Below, one piece after another: positions 1-7,824 of a DNA stretch of 64,000 nt; the stretch's first letter is position 1, and the number at the start of each line of letters is the position of its first letter. The position numbers and the translations under genes are program-made. Below the pieces are notes generated by a model. The model worked only from the letters and a program-made list of their open reading frames with translations, was not told where the DNA came from and did not search any database. The stretch is from Pirellulales bacterium (lineage in GTDB: Bacteria > Planctomycetota > Planctomycetia > Pirellulales > UBA1268): assembly GCA_016779265.1 (NCBI GenBank), contig JADHNY010000010.1, forward strand, positions 1-64,000. Direction: 5' to 3'.

Positions 1-852
1 GACTGTTTCGCTGACAGCGCGAGCCATGTCGTCGCCGGCAAACCCGTGTCCGGCGCCTTCGATCGTGACCAGGCCCGTCGGCACGCCCACGCTTTCGAAG
101 GCCGTGAGGATCTTTTCGCTGTGCCAGATCGGCACGAGCGTGTCCTGGTCGCCGGCAATCAGCAGTGCAGGGGAGTCGTCGGCAGAGACGGCCAGCAGCG
201 GTGACATTTCGGCGGCAACGGCCTGCGTGATGTCGAGCCCAGGAAAGTTTTCATACTGTTTTTCGTGGTTGGGATCGCTCCAGGCCACGGGCCGCAGGTC
301 GGTGGGGGCGACCCAGGCGCAGACTGCTTTGACGCGGTCGCTTGCCTTGAGCACGGGATCATCGGCGGCTGCATCACCTTCGTCGGCCGTTGTGGCGAGC
401 ATCAGCGAGAGGTGTCCGCCGGCGCTCATTCCCAGGGCGCCGAGCCGCTCGGGGTCGACCTTCAGATCCGCCGCATGATACCGCACGTAGCGGACGGCTC
501 GCCGCACATCGCCCACGGCCTCGCTGATACCGTAGCGGGGGCTGCTGCCATGCCGCACGGCAATCACCGTAAAGCCTTCATCGGTGAAGGGGGCAAACAT
601 CGGCAGCATCTGCTCCGGTGGCCGCCACGAGGAGAACCAGCCGCCGCTGACCATGAACAGGATCGTACCACCGTTGGACTCGTCTGGCCGGTAGACGTCA
701 AACGTCATCGCCAGGCCATCTTTGTGGCCGTAGACCACGTCGGGCTGAATCGCGACTTCCGCGGCGTCGGCTCCGCGAGCGGCTGCCACGAGCAGCAGTG
801 TGAACAGCATGCACTGACGGTGGGCAGGAGATGGGGCGGGAAGCAGGTGCAT
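1..852 (-). CDS. alpha/beta hydrolase (BD-FAE/dienelactone hydrolase-like), 3' end cut by window
   Basis: Open minus-strand frame of 284 codons running off the window edge, so the C-terminus is missing. It starts at an ATG (852) six or seven bases after a GAGGA ribosome site; a second in-frame ATG lies at 810. After a hydrophobic N-terminus that looks like a signal peptide, it shows the alpha/beta hydrolase plan: an oxyanion-region SGGW, the nucleophile elbow GMSAGGHL with Ser143, an acid-loop GDQDTLVP and a catalytic-His segment EGAGHGF. These are the marks of secreted esterase/acetyl-hydrolase-like enzymes common in planctomycetes; the substrate cannot be told. It lies downstream of, and co-directional with, the two following minus-strand genes. 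The overlapping plus-strand ORFs are shadows. Confidence 0.85.
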   Translation of the reverse strand, partial: MHLLPAPSPAHRQCMLFTLLLVAAARGADAAEVAIQPDVVYGHKDGLAMTFDVYRPDESNGGTILFMVSGGWFSSWRPPEQMLPMFAPFTDEGFTVIAVRHGSSPRYGISEAVGDVRRAVRYVRYHAADLKVDPERLGALGMSAGGHLSLMLATTADEGDAAADDPVLKASDRVKAVCAWVAPTDLRPVAWSDPNHEKQYENFPGLDITQAVAAEMSPLLAVSADDSPALLIAGDQDTLVPIWHSEKILTAFESVGVPTGLVTIEGAGHGFAGDDMARAVSETV

Positions 853-923
853 CAGGAGTTCCTCTTCAGCAAAGTGATGGGTTGGGAAGACGTGGGGGTG
901 GGGGCCGCTGTTTGCAGGGCCGC

Positions 924-1463
924 TCAGAGAGGTTTCCCGAGGCCGCCCTCAAAGAGCCTGCGAAACTCAAAGCTCGTGAGCTGCCACTGTTCGCCTCGTT
1001 TCACAAGCTCAATCGTGCCGCCGACGAGCGACGAGGCCTGCGTGCCGCTGCCATCAACGCGGCCGGTGGCCCGCACGATCAGGTCGGTGGCGGCGGTCGG
1101 TGGTGAGGTCGACGCATCGACCTCGATGAAGAGCTTCGTGATCCGGGCCTCGCTCGGCTGATACCGCTCGATGATCCGCTCCGCATCCTCTCGCAAGGAT
1201 GTTGCTGAAGGATCGATGGCTGCCAGCAGCGTTGCCGTGTCGCCGGTCTCCGCAGCGGCTGCAAGCTGATGCAGCAGCATGTGGATCTGCTCCCGATCCG
1301 TTTCCACCCAGCGATCGGCAAGATGGCCACCGCCAGCAACAACGCCGGCCACGAGCGTGGAGATCAGCAGCCACCGCTCACGGGCCTGCAGCCACCACAG
1401 TAGGCTGCCAATGGCAATGGCGAGGCCGATAAGAACGAGAGGAGCAGAGTTTTCAAACGGCAT
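924..1463 (-). CDS. Small membrane protein with NTF2/SnoaL-like extracytoplasmic domain
   Basis: A 179-residue protein with two N-terminal hydrophobic segments (about residues 8-24 and 31-47) followed by a soluble domain. That domain begins with a helix rich in Ala/Leu and continues as beta strands (about residues 60-175); the pattern recalls NTF2/SnoaL-fold proteins, such as ketosteroid-isomerase-like binding domains. No catalytic residues can be assigned. It starts 12 bases after the stop of the large upstream gene and is followed 71 bases later by the alpha/beta hydrolase, so the three are probably one transcript. Function unknown. Confidence 0.65.
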   Translation of the reverse strand: MPFENSAPLVLIGLAIAIGSLLWWLQARERWLLISTLVAGVVAGGGHLADRWVETDREQIHMLLHQLAAAAETGDTATLLAAIDPSATSLREDAERIIERYQPSEARITKLFIEVDASTSPPTAATDLIVRATGRVDGSGTQASSLVGGTIELVKRGEQWQLTSFEFRRLFEGGLGKPL

Positions 1464-1475
1464 GGGTGCGTGTTC

Positions 1476-4400
1476 TCACCGAACGAGAAGTTCTCCATTC
1501 ATCACCATCCAGTGCCCCGGGAAGGTGCAGAGAAAGGGATAGCGACCGGGAACGTCGGGGGCCGTCAGATAGATCGTCTGCTGCTTTCCCGGAGCGACGA
1601 TGTCGGTGTAGGCGAGCACCTCTTCCGTGGCTGGGATGTAGTGCCGGGCGACTGCTGCAGGATCGGCAATTAGCAGGTTGGCGGCTTCGCCAACGGTCGA
1701 GAGACTGCCGGGAGCAGCCAACGCCCAGTTGTGGGGAACGACGTCCGGGTTGATCAGGGTGATGGCCAAGGGTTCTCCCGCCGCCACCTCCAGCAGACGC
1801 GGCAGGTAGGACAGGTTGGGACCCACGCTGATCTCAATCGCGCGGGCGGCCTCGATCGACTCCGCAAACGGATTGGGCTCACGGGCTCCCAGCCGGGCGA
1901 TGTCGGCCAGGATCGGATGCAGCCGCACGGGTGTGTCGCGAGCCAGTACCTCAGCCGCAGTGAACGAGCTATCGAGGGCGTTGATGGTGAGCAGCAGGTC
2001 GGTGAGTTCGCCGGAGGCGGTCTCCAGGCAGAGCTGGAGCTGGTTAACCGGTTCGATTTCAGGAATCTCGTAGAACACGCTGTGGCCATCGTCGAGAAGC
2101 GTGCAGGAGCGGATCGGCAGGTGATCGTGCCCCATCACACCTTCATGCTGCGTGGAAAACTCGGGGGAGCCGTAGCCACCGCTGTAGCGGTAGTTCCAGC
2201 ACTGGGCGAACTGACGGGCTGGGTCGCAGGCCACCTCGGGATCGACTGGCTCGGCAAAACGCACAAGCAGCCCGTTGTCGTGCGCATGGAAGGCTGTTGG
2301 CAGCTGCACGCGGTCATCAGCCGGCGGGGCAAAGCGGATCCGTTCCAAGCAGCCTGGGTCTGGCGTGTAGCTTCCCCAGCCATTCATGCCCGAGACGTAG
2401 AGGTGGCCGTCGTGGGGATTGAAGCGACCGCGATGGCTGCCTGAGCGAAACGAGACCGGCAGCGGCACGACCGCGGCTTGTTGCTGGCCGCCGACGTCGT
2501 CGGTGAGCATGAGAAACGCGGAGCCGGTGCCGAAGGAGAGATGCACGAGGTGGCCCGCAAGCGGCCCCATGGCGTTGTCGGGACACCAGGCCTGGCCGCC
2601 AGCGGAGTTGTCTTCACCACGTGGCAGATAGACCAGCGGGAGGGCAGGAGGCTGGCCGTTGCGTGGCCCACCATGGCCAAAATGCAGCGGTGCACCCGTG
2701 TCTGAAGGAGCGATGCCAGCGATCATGCTTGCAGGCACCCAATCGCCTTCGCTGCTGGCAGCGGTGATCAGGCCTGAGGGCGTGAGGCCGATGCCGTCGG
2801 GATTGCGGAGGCCGGTGGCAAGCACTTCCACACTGCTGCCGTCGGCGGAGATCCGCAGCAGTCCCTGATTGCTCGACGCGGTGAGGAAGCAGCCTTCAGC
2901 ATCCCGCTCAAGCCCCATGATGTAGTCGTGCCCGCCGGCTGAGGTGCGGTAGGCACGCGAGAAGCATTCGTAGTAGTCGATCTCGCCGTCGTCGTTGAGG
3001 TCGTGGAGTTTGGTGATCTGATCGCGGCCGAGCACATGCATCGTGCCGTCCACCACCACCAGCCCAAGCAGCTGATGCAGTCCTGAAGCGATCCGACGCC
3101 AGCGAAGGTTGGTGAGCGTGTCATCGACACCTTCCACACGCCAGACATCCCCCTGCATCGTGCAGACCACCAGACTGCCGTCGGGCAGCACGTCGTGGCC
3201 ACCGCAGTAGAGGAGGGCGTTCCAGGGGTTGTCGTTGGGGAGGGTGAGCGTGTCGACGGCAAACGGGGAGGTGGTGCCGCGGGTGCCACGGGTTTCGATC
3301 ACGTCTGGCCACTGCGGCGGGCCTGCCTCGGCGATGTGCTTGAGCGGATGCTCCGCGAGGGGAGCCATGACACGCACAAACCTGCCGTCCACCACGTTGG
3401 GCACGTCGAGGTAGCGGACACCGTCGAGCGAATAGAGGAAGCCCACCTGACGTCCGTGGCGGACAAATCCCTCGTAGCGGATGGTGGTCGCCTCTGCCGG
3501 AGAGGCGGCATGCTCCACGCGGCTGCCCTGAGCGATCAGGCCCCCGAGAAAGCCCGCACGCACATCGGAGAAGCCGAGGAAGCCGTCTTTCCAGACGACG
3601 GGATAGCTCAGGCTGTCAGGATCGAAGCAGACGCTCAGGTTTTCTTCCAGCTGCACGCAGACCGCTCGCGGCACGGTCATGCCAAAGGCATGCAGCACGC
3701 CTGCCTGCACTGAGCCGAGCACGGTCTCGTTCCAGTGGTTGCTCCGCCAGGTGTCTTCGTTTTGGTTGCCCCAGTGGCCGTAGCTGCCACCATCGAGGCC
3801 GGGGTAGGGCGGGGTGAGCACCGGCCGCGGGCAGCGGTCGCGGAAGAAGCGGGCCTCTTTGGCGTAAAAGTCGAAGACGCGATCACGGTTAACCGGCAGC
3901 TGCCAGTCGCGGTCGACTGCCGGCTCCAGGGGTGTTCGGTCGTAGACAAACTCTGCCGGCACGCCGGAGTGGGCCTGCTGGAGGAGGAGCGAGGTGCTCT
4001 CGGCAGAGATCTGCTCATGCCGCCCCATGTCAGACAGGAAGCGAATCAGGTCACGCCGATCCGCAGCAGAGAGGGAGTCGAGCAGCCGGTTGGGCATCAG
4101 GCTGCCCACCTGTTCAACCTCGTCGACCTCAGCGTAGGGCACCTCGATGATCGTGTCGTCTACCGGATCACGAACGCGTAAGCCGGTGGCGGTGTCTGGC
4201 AGACGATAGCCGCGGATCGCACGGCCGTCATTCGTGAGCAGGGCCACTGCCTGATACGCAGGTTCCACATGCCGCTGTGGATGAAGCAGGGCATCGGCGA
4301 GCAGTTCTGGCGATCGCTCAACACCGATCTTCGCCAGCGTCGGCCCGACGCGGCCGCCATGCTCGCCCACGCGATGGCAGGAGAGACAGGCGAGCGTATG

Positions 4401-5492
4401 TCGGGCAAACACCGCCGCACCGCGGACGGCGTCGCCCTGCTCGATCGCTTCCGCAGCAAGGGATCGAGCGTCGGCCGAGGCCGCCAGCCCGGCCCAGGTT
4501 TTCATCGCAGGCTTGGGCGTTGCGGCATCACCGTCGAGCCGAGCAGCCACCCAGGCGAGCCCATCGAGGTTGTCACGCAGCCGATCCTCAGCGTCGATCT
4601 GGGTGTGGTTGAGAATCCCAAACGGGCCTTGGTAGCCACTCTCCACGATCGCTGCGAGCAGCCGCTCATCGAGATCGCCCTGGCCGATCGGTGCGATCTT
4701 ATGCGTGACACCATCCTCACCGGAGAACATGCCGTTGAGGTTGAGGATCTCAAGGTGTGGCTGCATTCTGGCCAGCAGCTCAGGCCAGCGGTCGACATGC
4801 CCGTGGCCATGGTGCTGGTTGTAGACGATCCGCACATTGTCGATTCCCGAAGCAGCGAGATGCTCAATGATCTCGATCTGGTTTTCCGGTTCACCAAACC
4901 AGCCGCCATGGTTGTAGAGGCCGACCGTGCAGCCGATCGCTGCGGCCGCCTCCGCGATCTGCTGGATGCGGGCCGCTTCGGCTGCCACGCGGGCCTGCTG
5001 GTCGGCTTCGCTCGTCGTCGGCTCGCCACCGCCAGTGACCCACAGGCTCGTCTGGATCTCATGCCGTTTCAGCACGTCCAGAATCAGCCTGGCTTCCTCA
5101 TTGAGCACCGTGGGAAACCACCAGCCCACCAGGTCGATGCCGGCAGCCTTGAGCTGCTGCATCTCATCATCAAACTGTGGGATGTGTTCGGCTCGGTAGT
5201 CGTAGGCATAGCGGGTGAGGCCGAGTCGCTTGAGCATCGCCATACGGTCGGCGGGCGATCGGGGCTCATCGTCAAACGGCACGATGCACCAGGCGGCGAG
5301 CTGGTCGCCGCGAAAGAGGTCGGCTGCAGTGGTGGCCGGAGCCGCTTCGGCCGCTCGGGCCGTGACGCTGCCTCCGCTGGTCCACAGCGTGATGAGGAGG
5401 GCTGTCCACACCACCAGGGCCTGTTGCGAGAATGTCGTGCTGTGGCGATGCTGCGACATCGGCCGTGGTGTGTCCGGTGCAGACGCACGCAT
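1476..5492 (-). CDS. Secreted TIM-barrel / cytochrome c / propeller / cupredoxin fusion protein
   Basis: Protein of 1338 residues. The ATG at 5492 was chosen because AGGAG lies seven bases upstream; a 13-residue longer frame exists. A signal peptide precedes (1) a xylose-isomerase-like TIM barrel (about residues 50-330), (2) a class I cytochrome c domain with one haem motif CLSCH (about 368-372) and a candidate Met ligand in SLMPN, (3) a domain with conserved HWGNQNEDTW of the planctomycete DUF6797 type, (4) a soluble-dehydrogenase-like beta-propeller, and (5) a C-terminal blue-copper domain. The last is supported by a His in PHNW and by FLCTFPGHWMVM, giving the His-Cys-His-Met type-1 copper set. 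The natural reading is periplasmic electron transfer coupled to sugar or polyol chemistry, but the substrate is unknown. Such cytochrome/propeller fusions are typical of Planctomycetes; the extra TIM barrel is unusual. Confidence 0.85.
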   Translation of the reverse strand: MRASAPDTPRPMSQHRHSTTFSQQALVVWTALLITLWTSGGSVTARAAEAAPATTAADLFRGDQLAAWCIVPFDDEPRSPADRMAMLKRLGLTRYAYDYRAEHIPQFDDEMQQLKAAGIDLVGWWFPTVLNEEARLILDVLKRHEIQTSLWVTGGGEPTTSEADQQARVAAEAARIQQIAEAAAAIGCTVGLYNHGGWFGEPENQIEIIEHLAASGIDNVRIVYNQHHGHGHVDRWPELLARMQPHLEILNLNGMFSGEDGVTHKIAPIGQGDLDERLLAAIVESGYQGPFGILNHTQIDAEDRLRDNLDGLAWVAARLDGDAATPKPAMKTWAGLAASADARSLAAEAIEQGDAVRGAAVFARHTLACLSCHRVGEHGGRVGPTLAKIGVERSPELLADALLHPQRHVEPAYQAVALLTNDGRAIRGYRLPDTATGLRVRDPVDDTIIEVPYAEVDEVEQVGSLMPNRLLDSLSAADRRDLIRFLSDMGRHEQISAESTSLLLQQAHSGVPAEFVYDRTPLEPAVDRDWQLPVNRDRVFDFYAKEARFFRDRCPRPVLTPPYPGLDGGSYGHWGNQNEDTWRSNHWNETVLGSVQAGVLHAFGMTVPRAVCVQLEENLSVCFDPDSLSYPVVWKDGFLGFSDVRAGFLGGLIAQGSRVEHAASPAEATTIRYEGFVRHGRQVGFLYSLDGVRYLDVPNVVDGRFVRVMAPLAEHPLKHIAEAGPPQWPDVIETRGTRGTTSPFAVDTLTLPNDNPWNALLYCGGHDVLPDGSLVVCTMQGDVWRVEGVDDTLTNLRWRRIASGLHQLLGLVVVDGTMHVLGRDQITKLHDLNDDGEIDYYECFSRAYRTSAGGHDYIMGLERDAEGCFLTASSNQGLLRISADGSSVEVLATGLRNPDGIGLTPSGLITAASSEGDWVPASMIAGIAPSDTGAPLHFGHGGPRNGQPPALPLVYLPRGEDNSAGGQAWCPDNAMGPLAGHLVHLSFGTGSAFLMLTDDVGGQQQAAVVPLPVSFRSGSHRGRFNPHDGHLYVSGMNGWGSYTPDPGCLERIRFAPPADDRVQLPTAFHAHDNGLLVRFAEPVDPEVACDPARQFAQCWNYRYSGGYGSPEFSTQHEGVMGHDHLPIRSCTLLDDGHSVFYEIPEIEPVNQLQLCLETASGELTDLLLTINALDSSFTAAEVLARDTPVRLHPILADIARLGAREPNPFAESIEAARAIEISVGPNLSYLPRLLEVAAGEPLAITLINPDVVPHNWALAAPGSLSTVGEAANLLIADPAAVARHYIPATEEVLAYTDIVAPGKQQTIYLTAPDVPGRYPFLCTFPGHWMVMNGELLVR

Positions 5493-5692
5493 GATGAGAC
5501 TCCTGGCGTTGGTGGCGGGAAGAAGCTGCACAGCCCCCTCTCCAGCCGATCATCATAAAGAGTCGGACGGGTGGGGAACCGGAGAAGAAGATCTGTCCCT
5601 CGACGCCGCCGGAGACAGCGGGGGTGGCCCGCGGAGGCCCGCTTCTCTAGGCTGCCGTGCATGCCCGTCGCCAGCACCTCTGACGGTGGGCA

Positions 5693-5728
5693 CAGTTGTG
5701 AAAGAAAACAGTTGTGAAAGAAAACAGT
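5693..5728. repeat. 16-bp tandem direct repeat (2.25 copies) in divergent promoter region
   Basis: The unit cagttgtgaaagaaaa occurs at 5693-5708 and 5709-5724, followed by cagt. It lies in the 297-bp gap between the divergently transcribed fusion gene (minus) and inositol-phosphate synthase (plus), about 65 bp before the latter's start. It is A-rich against a GC-rich background, so it could be a regulator site pair or a recent slippage duplication. No protein-binding evidence is available. Confidence 0.8.
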
Positions 5729-5789
5729 CAGGCATGCTGACGGCGAGCAGATAGCCGTCTGGATTTTGAAAGATGAGGGAGTGGCTGCG

Positions 5790-7004
5790 ATGTCCCAACC
5801 GCGACTAGGTGTATGGCTCATCGGTGCCAAGGGAGGCGTGGCAACCACCATGCTGACTGGCTTGGCAGCCTTGCAGCAGAACAAGACCCCGCCGGTGGGG
5901 CTGGTGACGGAGCTCGAGCCGTTTACGCAGCTCGACCTCGTCTCGTTTGGGCAGATCGTAGTCGGCGGTCACGATATCCGGCCGGGCGGCTTGGGTGACG
6001 AGGCCCACCGCATGTGGCGGGAGAGTCGAGCGATCACGCCCGAACTCCTCGACGCCGCGGGCGACCTGTTTGCGGCCACCGAGGCGCGGCTGCGGCCGGG
6101 CACCATCGTGGCTGCAGGCGACAAGATCGCGAGTCTCGCAGCCCCCGAGACTGCAGCCCTTATGGAGTCTCCGCGGGCTGCGATCGAGCGGATCCGTGGA
6201 GATCTTGAGGCCTTTCGCACGCAGGAAGAGCTCGATGAGGTGATTGTCGTCAACGTCGCCTCCACGGAGCCGCCACCACAGCTGCCGATGCCCGACACCT
6301 ATGCGGAGATCGAGCTCCTGCTCGACGATGCTGCCCGCTGCCCACTGCCGGCGAGCAGCCTCTACTTCGTGGCTGCCGCAGAGGCCGGCTGCAGTTACAT
6401 CAACTTCACACCCTCGACCGGCAGCACGCCGCCCGCCCTCCAGCAGTTGGCACTCGAGCGTGGCGTGGCCCATGCAGGCTGCGATGGGAAGACGGGGGAA
6501 ACGCTGCTCAAGAGCGTGCTGGCACCGATGTTTGCCGCTCGCAACCTCGAGGTGATGAGTTGGGTCGGCCACAACATCTTCGGCAACATGGACGGTAAGG
6601 TGCTCGATGACCCGCGGAACAAGGCCGCGAAAGTGAAGAGCAAAGACCACCTCTTGGCCGCCATCTTGGGCTATCCCCCGCAGACGCATGTCTCGATCGA
6701 ATACATCGAAAGCCTCGGTGACTGGAAGACTGCGTGGGACCATATCCACTTCCGTGGGTTCCTGGGGACGCCGATGACGATGCAGTTCACCTGGCAGGGC
6801 TGCGACTCGATTCTCGCAGCGCCGCTGGTGCTCGACCTCGTGCGTCTGGTGGAGCGGGCGAAACGCGGAGGTGAAACGGGAGCTCTTACGTGGCTTGCCC
6901 CGTTTTTTAAGAGCCCTGTCGGCGTCAGAGAGCAGGGCTTCTCCGCTCAGTTCTCGATGCTCACCGACTGGGCGGCTGGCATGCTTGCCGACGGCAGTGC
7001 CTGA
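5790..7004 (+). CDS. ino1: Inositol-3-phosphate synthase
   Basis: A 404-residue cytoplasmic NAD-dependent enzyme converting glucose-6-phosphate to 1L-myo-inositol 3-phosphate. It opens with a Rossmann strand-loop of the GAKGGVATT type and ends with family blocks that I recognise: YINFTPSTGSTPPAL, GHNIFGNMDGKVL, KVKSKDHLL and the FRGFLGTPMTMQF region carrying conserved active-site positions. The ATG at 5790 is preferred over an upstream in-frame ATG at 5766 because GGGAG lies eight bases before it. It stands alone on the plus strand. Inositol made here could feed phosphatidylinositol-type lipids or a compatible solute; no neighbour decides between these. Confidence 0.9.
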   Translation: MSQPRLGVWLIGAKGGVATTMLTGLAALQQNKTPPVGLVTELEPFTQLDLVSFGQIVVGGHDIRPGGLGDEAHRMWRESRAITPELLDAAGDLFAATEARLRPGTIVAAGDKIASLAAPETAALMESPRAAIERIRGDLEAFRTQEELDEVIVVNVASTEPPPQLPMPDTYAEIELLLDDAARCPLPASSLYFVAAAEAGCSYINFTPSTGSTPPALQQLALERGVAHAGCDGKTGETLLKSVLAPMFAARNLEVMSWVGHNIFGNMDGKVLDDPRNKAAKVKSKDHLLAAILGYPPQTHVSIEYIESLGDWKTAWDHIHFRGFLGTPMTMQFTWQGCDSILAAPLVLDLVRLVERAKRGGETGALTWLAPFFKSPVGVREQGFSAQFSMLTDWAAGMLADGSA

Positions 7005-7055
7005 ACGGGTGCTGCGACGGAAAGAGCAGCGGGCAGAAGCGACTCGTGGCAGCAT

Positions 7056-7093
7056 AAAAAAAGGGCGGATGGAACTCGAGGCTCCATCCGCCC
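7056..7093 (-). terminator. Rho-independent terminator of the HU gene
   Basis: Perfect 11-bp stem (gggcggatgga / tccatccgccc) with a 9-base loop, followed on the minus strand by seven T residues (7062-7056). It lies 54 bp downstream of the HU stop codon. On the plus strand the stem is followed only by a weak T run, so it may also stop part of the ino1 transcript. A short imperfect direct repeat (tttgtcacctt, twice, 7098-7124) lies next to it. Confidence 0.88.
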
Positions 7094-7147
7094 AATCTTT
7101 GTCACCTTGCGGCTTTTGTCACCTTACGGCGACTGCTTCGTCAGAAC

Positions 7148-7471
7148 TCAGACCATGGCCTTGAGGTTCTTCAGTGCACGAACGCGAACCTTGACACTCT
7201 CAGGCTTGGCAGGACGATCCTGCAGCTCGCCAGTGAAGGGATTCTTCACGTTCTTCTGAGCAGGACGAGCGGGAACAACCTTCCGCTCAACCTTCACGAG
7301 GCCTGGGATCGAGAACACACCAACGCCACCCTTCGTAAGGGCGTTTTCGATCTCGGCGTGGAGCGCCTCAAGGACAGCAACGACGTCCTTCTTGGCCAGC
7401 CCGGTGGCCTCGGAGATTGCTCGCATGATCTCCGTCTTCGTCAAGGGCTTGGCACCCGTCTTCTTCGCCAT
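7148..7471 (-). CDS. hup: HU/IHF-type DNA-binding protein
   Basis: A 107-residue HU-fold nucleoid protein. It has the helical N-terminal half (TKTEIMRAISEATGLAKKDV, about residues 10-30), the beta-sheet core with GxGVFSIPGLVKVE, and the DNA-embracing arm with the flexible NPFTGE segment. HU proteins usually have about 90 residues, so this one has a slightly extended N-terminus (MAKKTGAKP) as in related planctomycete proteins. ATG 7471 was chosen because AGGAG lies nine bases upstream; the 29-residue longer frame is not needed. It is monocistronic, with a sigma-70-like promoter candidate upstream and a strong terminator downstream. Confidence 0.9.
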   Translation of the reverse strand: MAKKTGAKPLTKTEIMRAISEATGLAKKDVVAVLEALHAEIENALTKGGVGVFSIPGLVKVERKVVPARPAQKNVKNPFTGELQDRPAKPESVKVRVRALKNLKAMV

Positions 7472-7824
7472 GTACTTCGACTCCTGAAAAAGGTTCGTGC
7501 TTCGCGGGATCGACAGCCCGCGTTGCGGTTGGTTCCGGTTAAAAAACACACGGAACACAGGTGATTAGACGGGCTCGTCGCGAAAATGCAAGCGGCAGAA
7601 GACGGTATCTCTCGGAAAAAACGCTGTTTCTTATTCGTAGGAGGGAGGACGGGCAGTGGGCTCGGCCTTCTCGGAGTGTTGTGCCTGCCGTACTGAGGCA
7701 GAGCTGGAAACCGGCAAAAAGCTCGCCCGAGGCTCGTTTCTCCATTGGGGTTGCTTGCCAGATTCTCGGTAGACGCCCTAAGATTTGAGAAGTGTGAAGC
7801 CCGCAAAAACACGGCGAATTCTGC
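7472..7824. other. Divergent intergenic region between HU and the propeller gene
   Basis: 353 bp without a convincing gene. It carries the HU leader and promoter candidate on the minus side. On the plus side it must hold the promoter of the 1605-residue protein, for which I see no clear -35/-10 pair. The start codon of that gene (7825) has no Shine-Dalgarno. Short ORFs here have no coding character. Confidence 0.6.
7564..7591 (-). promoter_or_regulatory. Candidate sigma-70 promoter of the HU gene
   Basis: On the minus strand TTGCAT (-35, 7591-7586) and TCTAAT (-10, 7569-7564) are separated by 16 bp, about 93 bp upstream of the HU ATG. Four of six and five of six positions match consensus. 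The prediction rests on sequence only. Confidence 0.4.

Noticed and set aside
4269-5558. 429-codon plus-strand ORF
   Set aside because: Antisense to the TIM-barrel/cytochrome fusion; no motif and poor composition.
5805-7055. 416-codon minus-strand ORF over ino1
   Set aside because: Antisense to a gene with conserved inositol-phosphate-synthase blocks.
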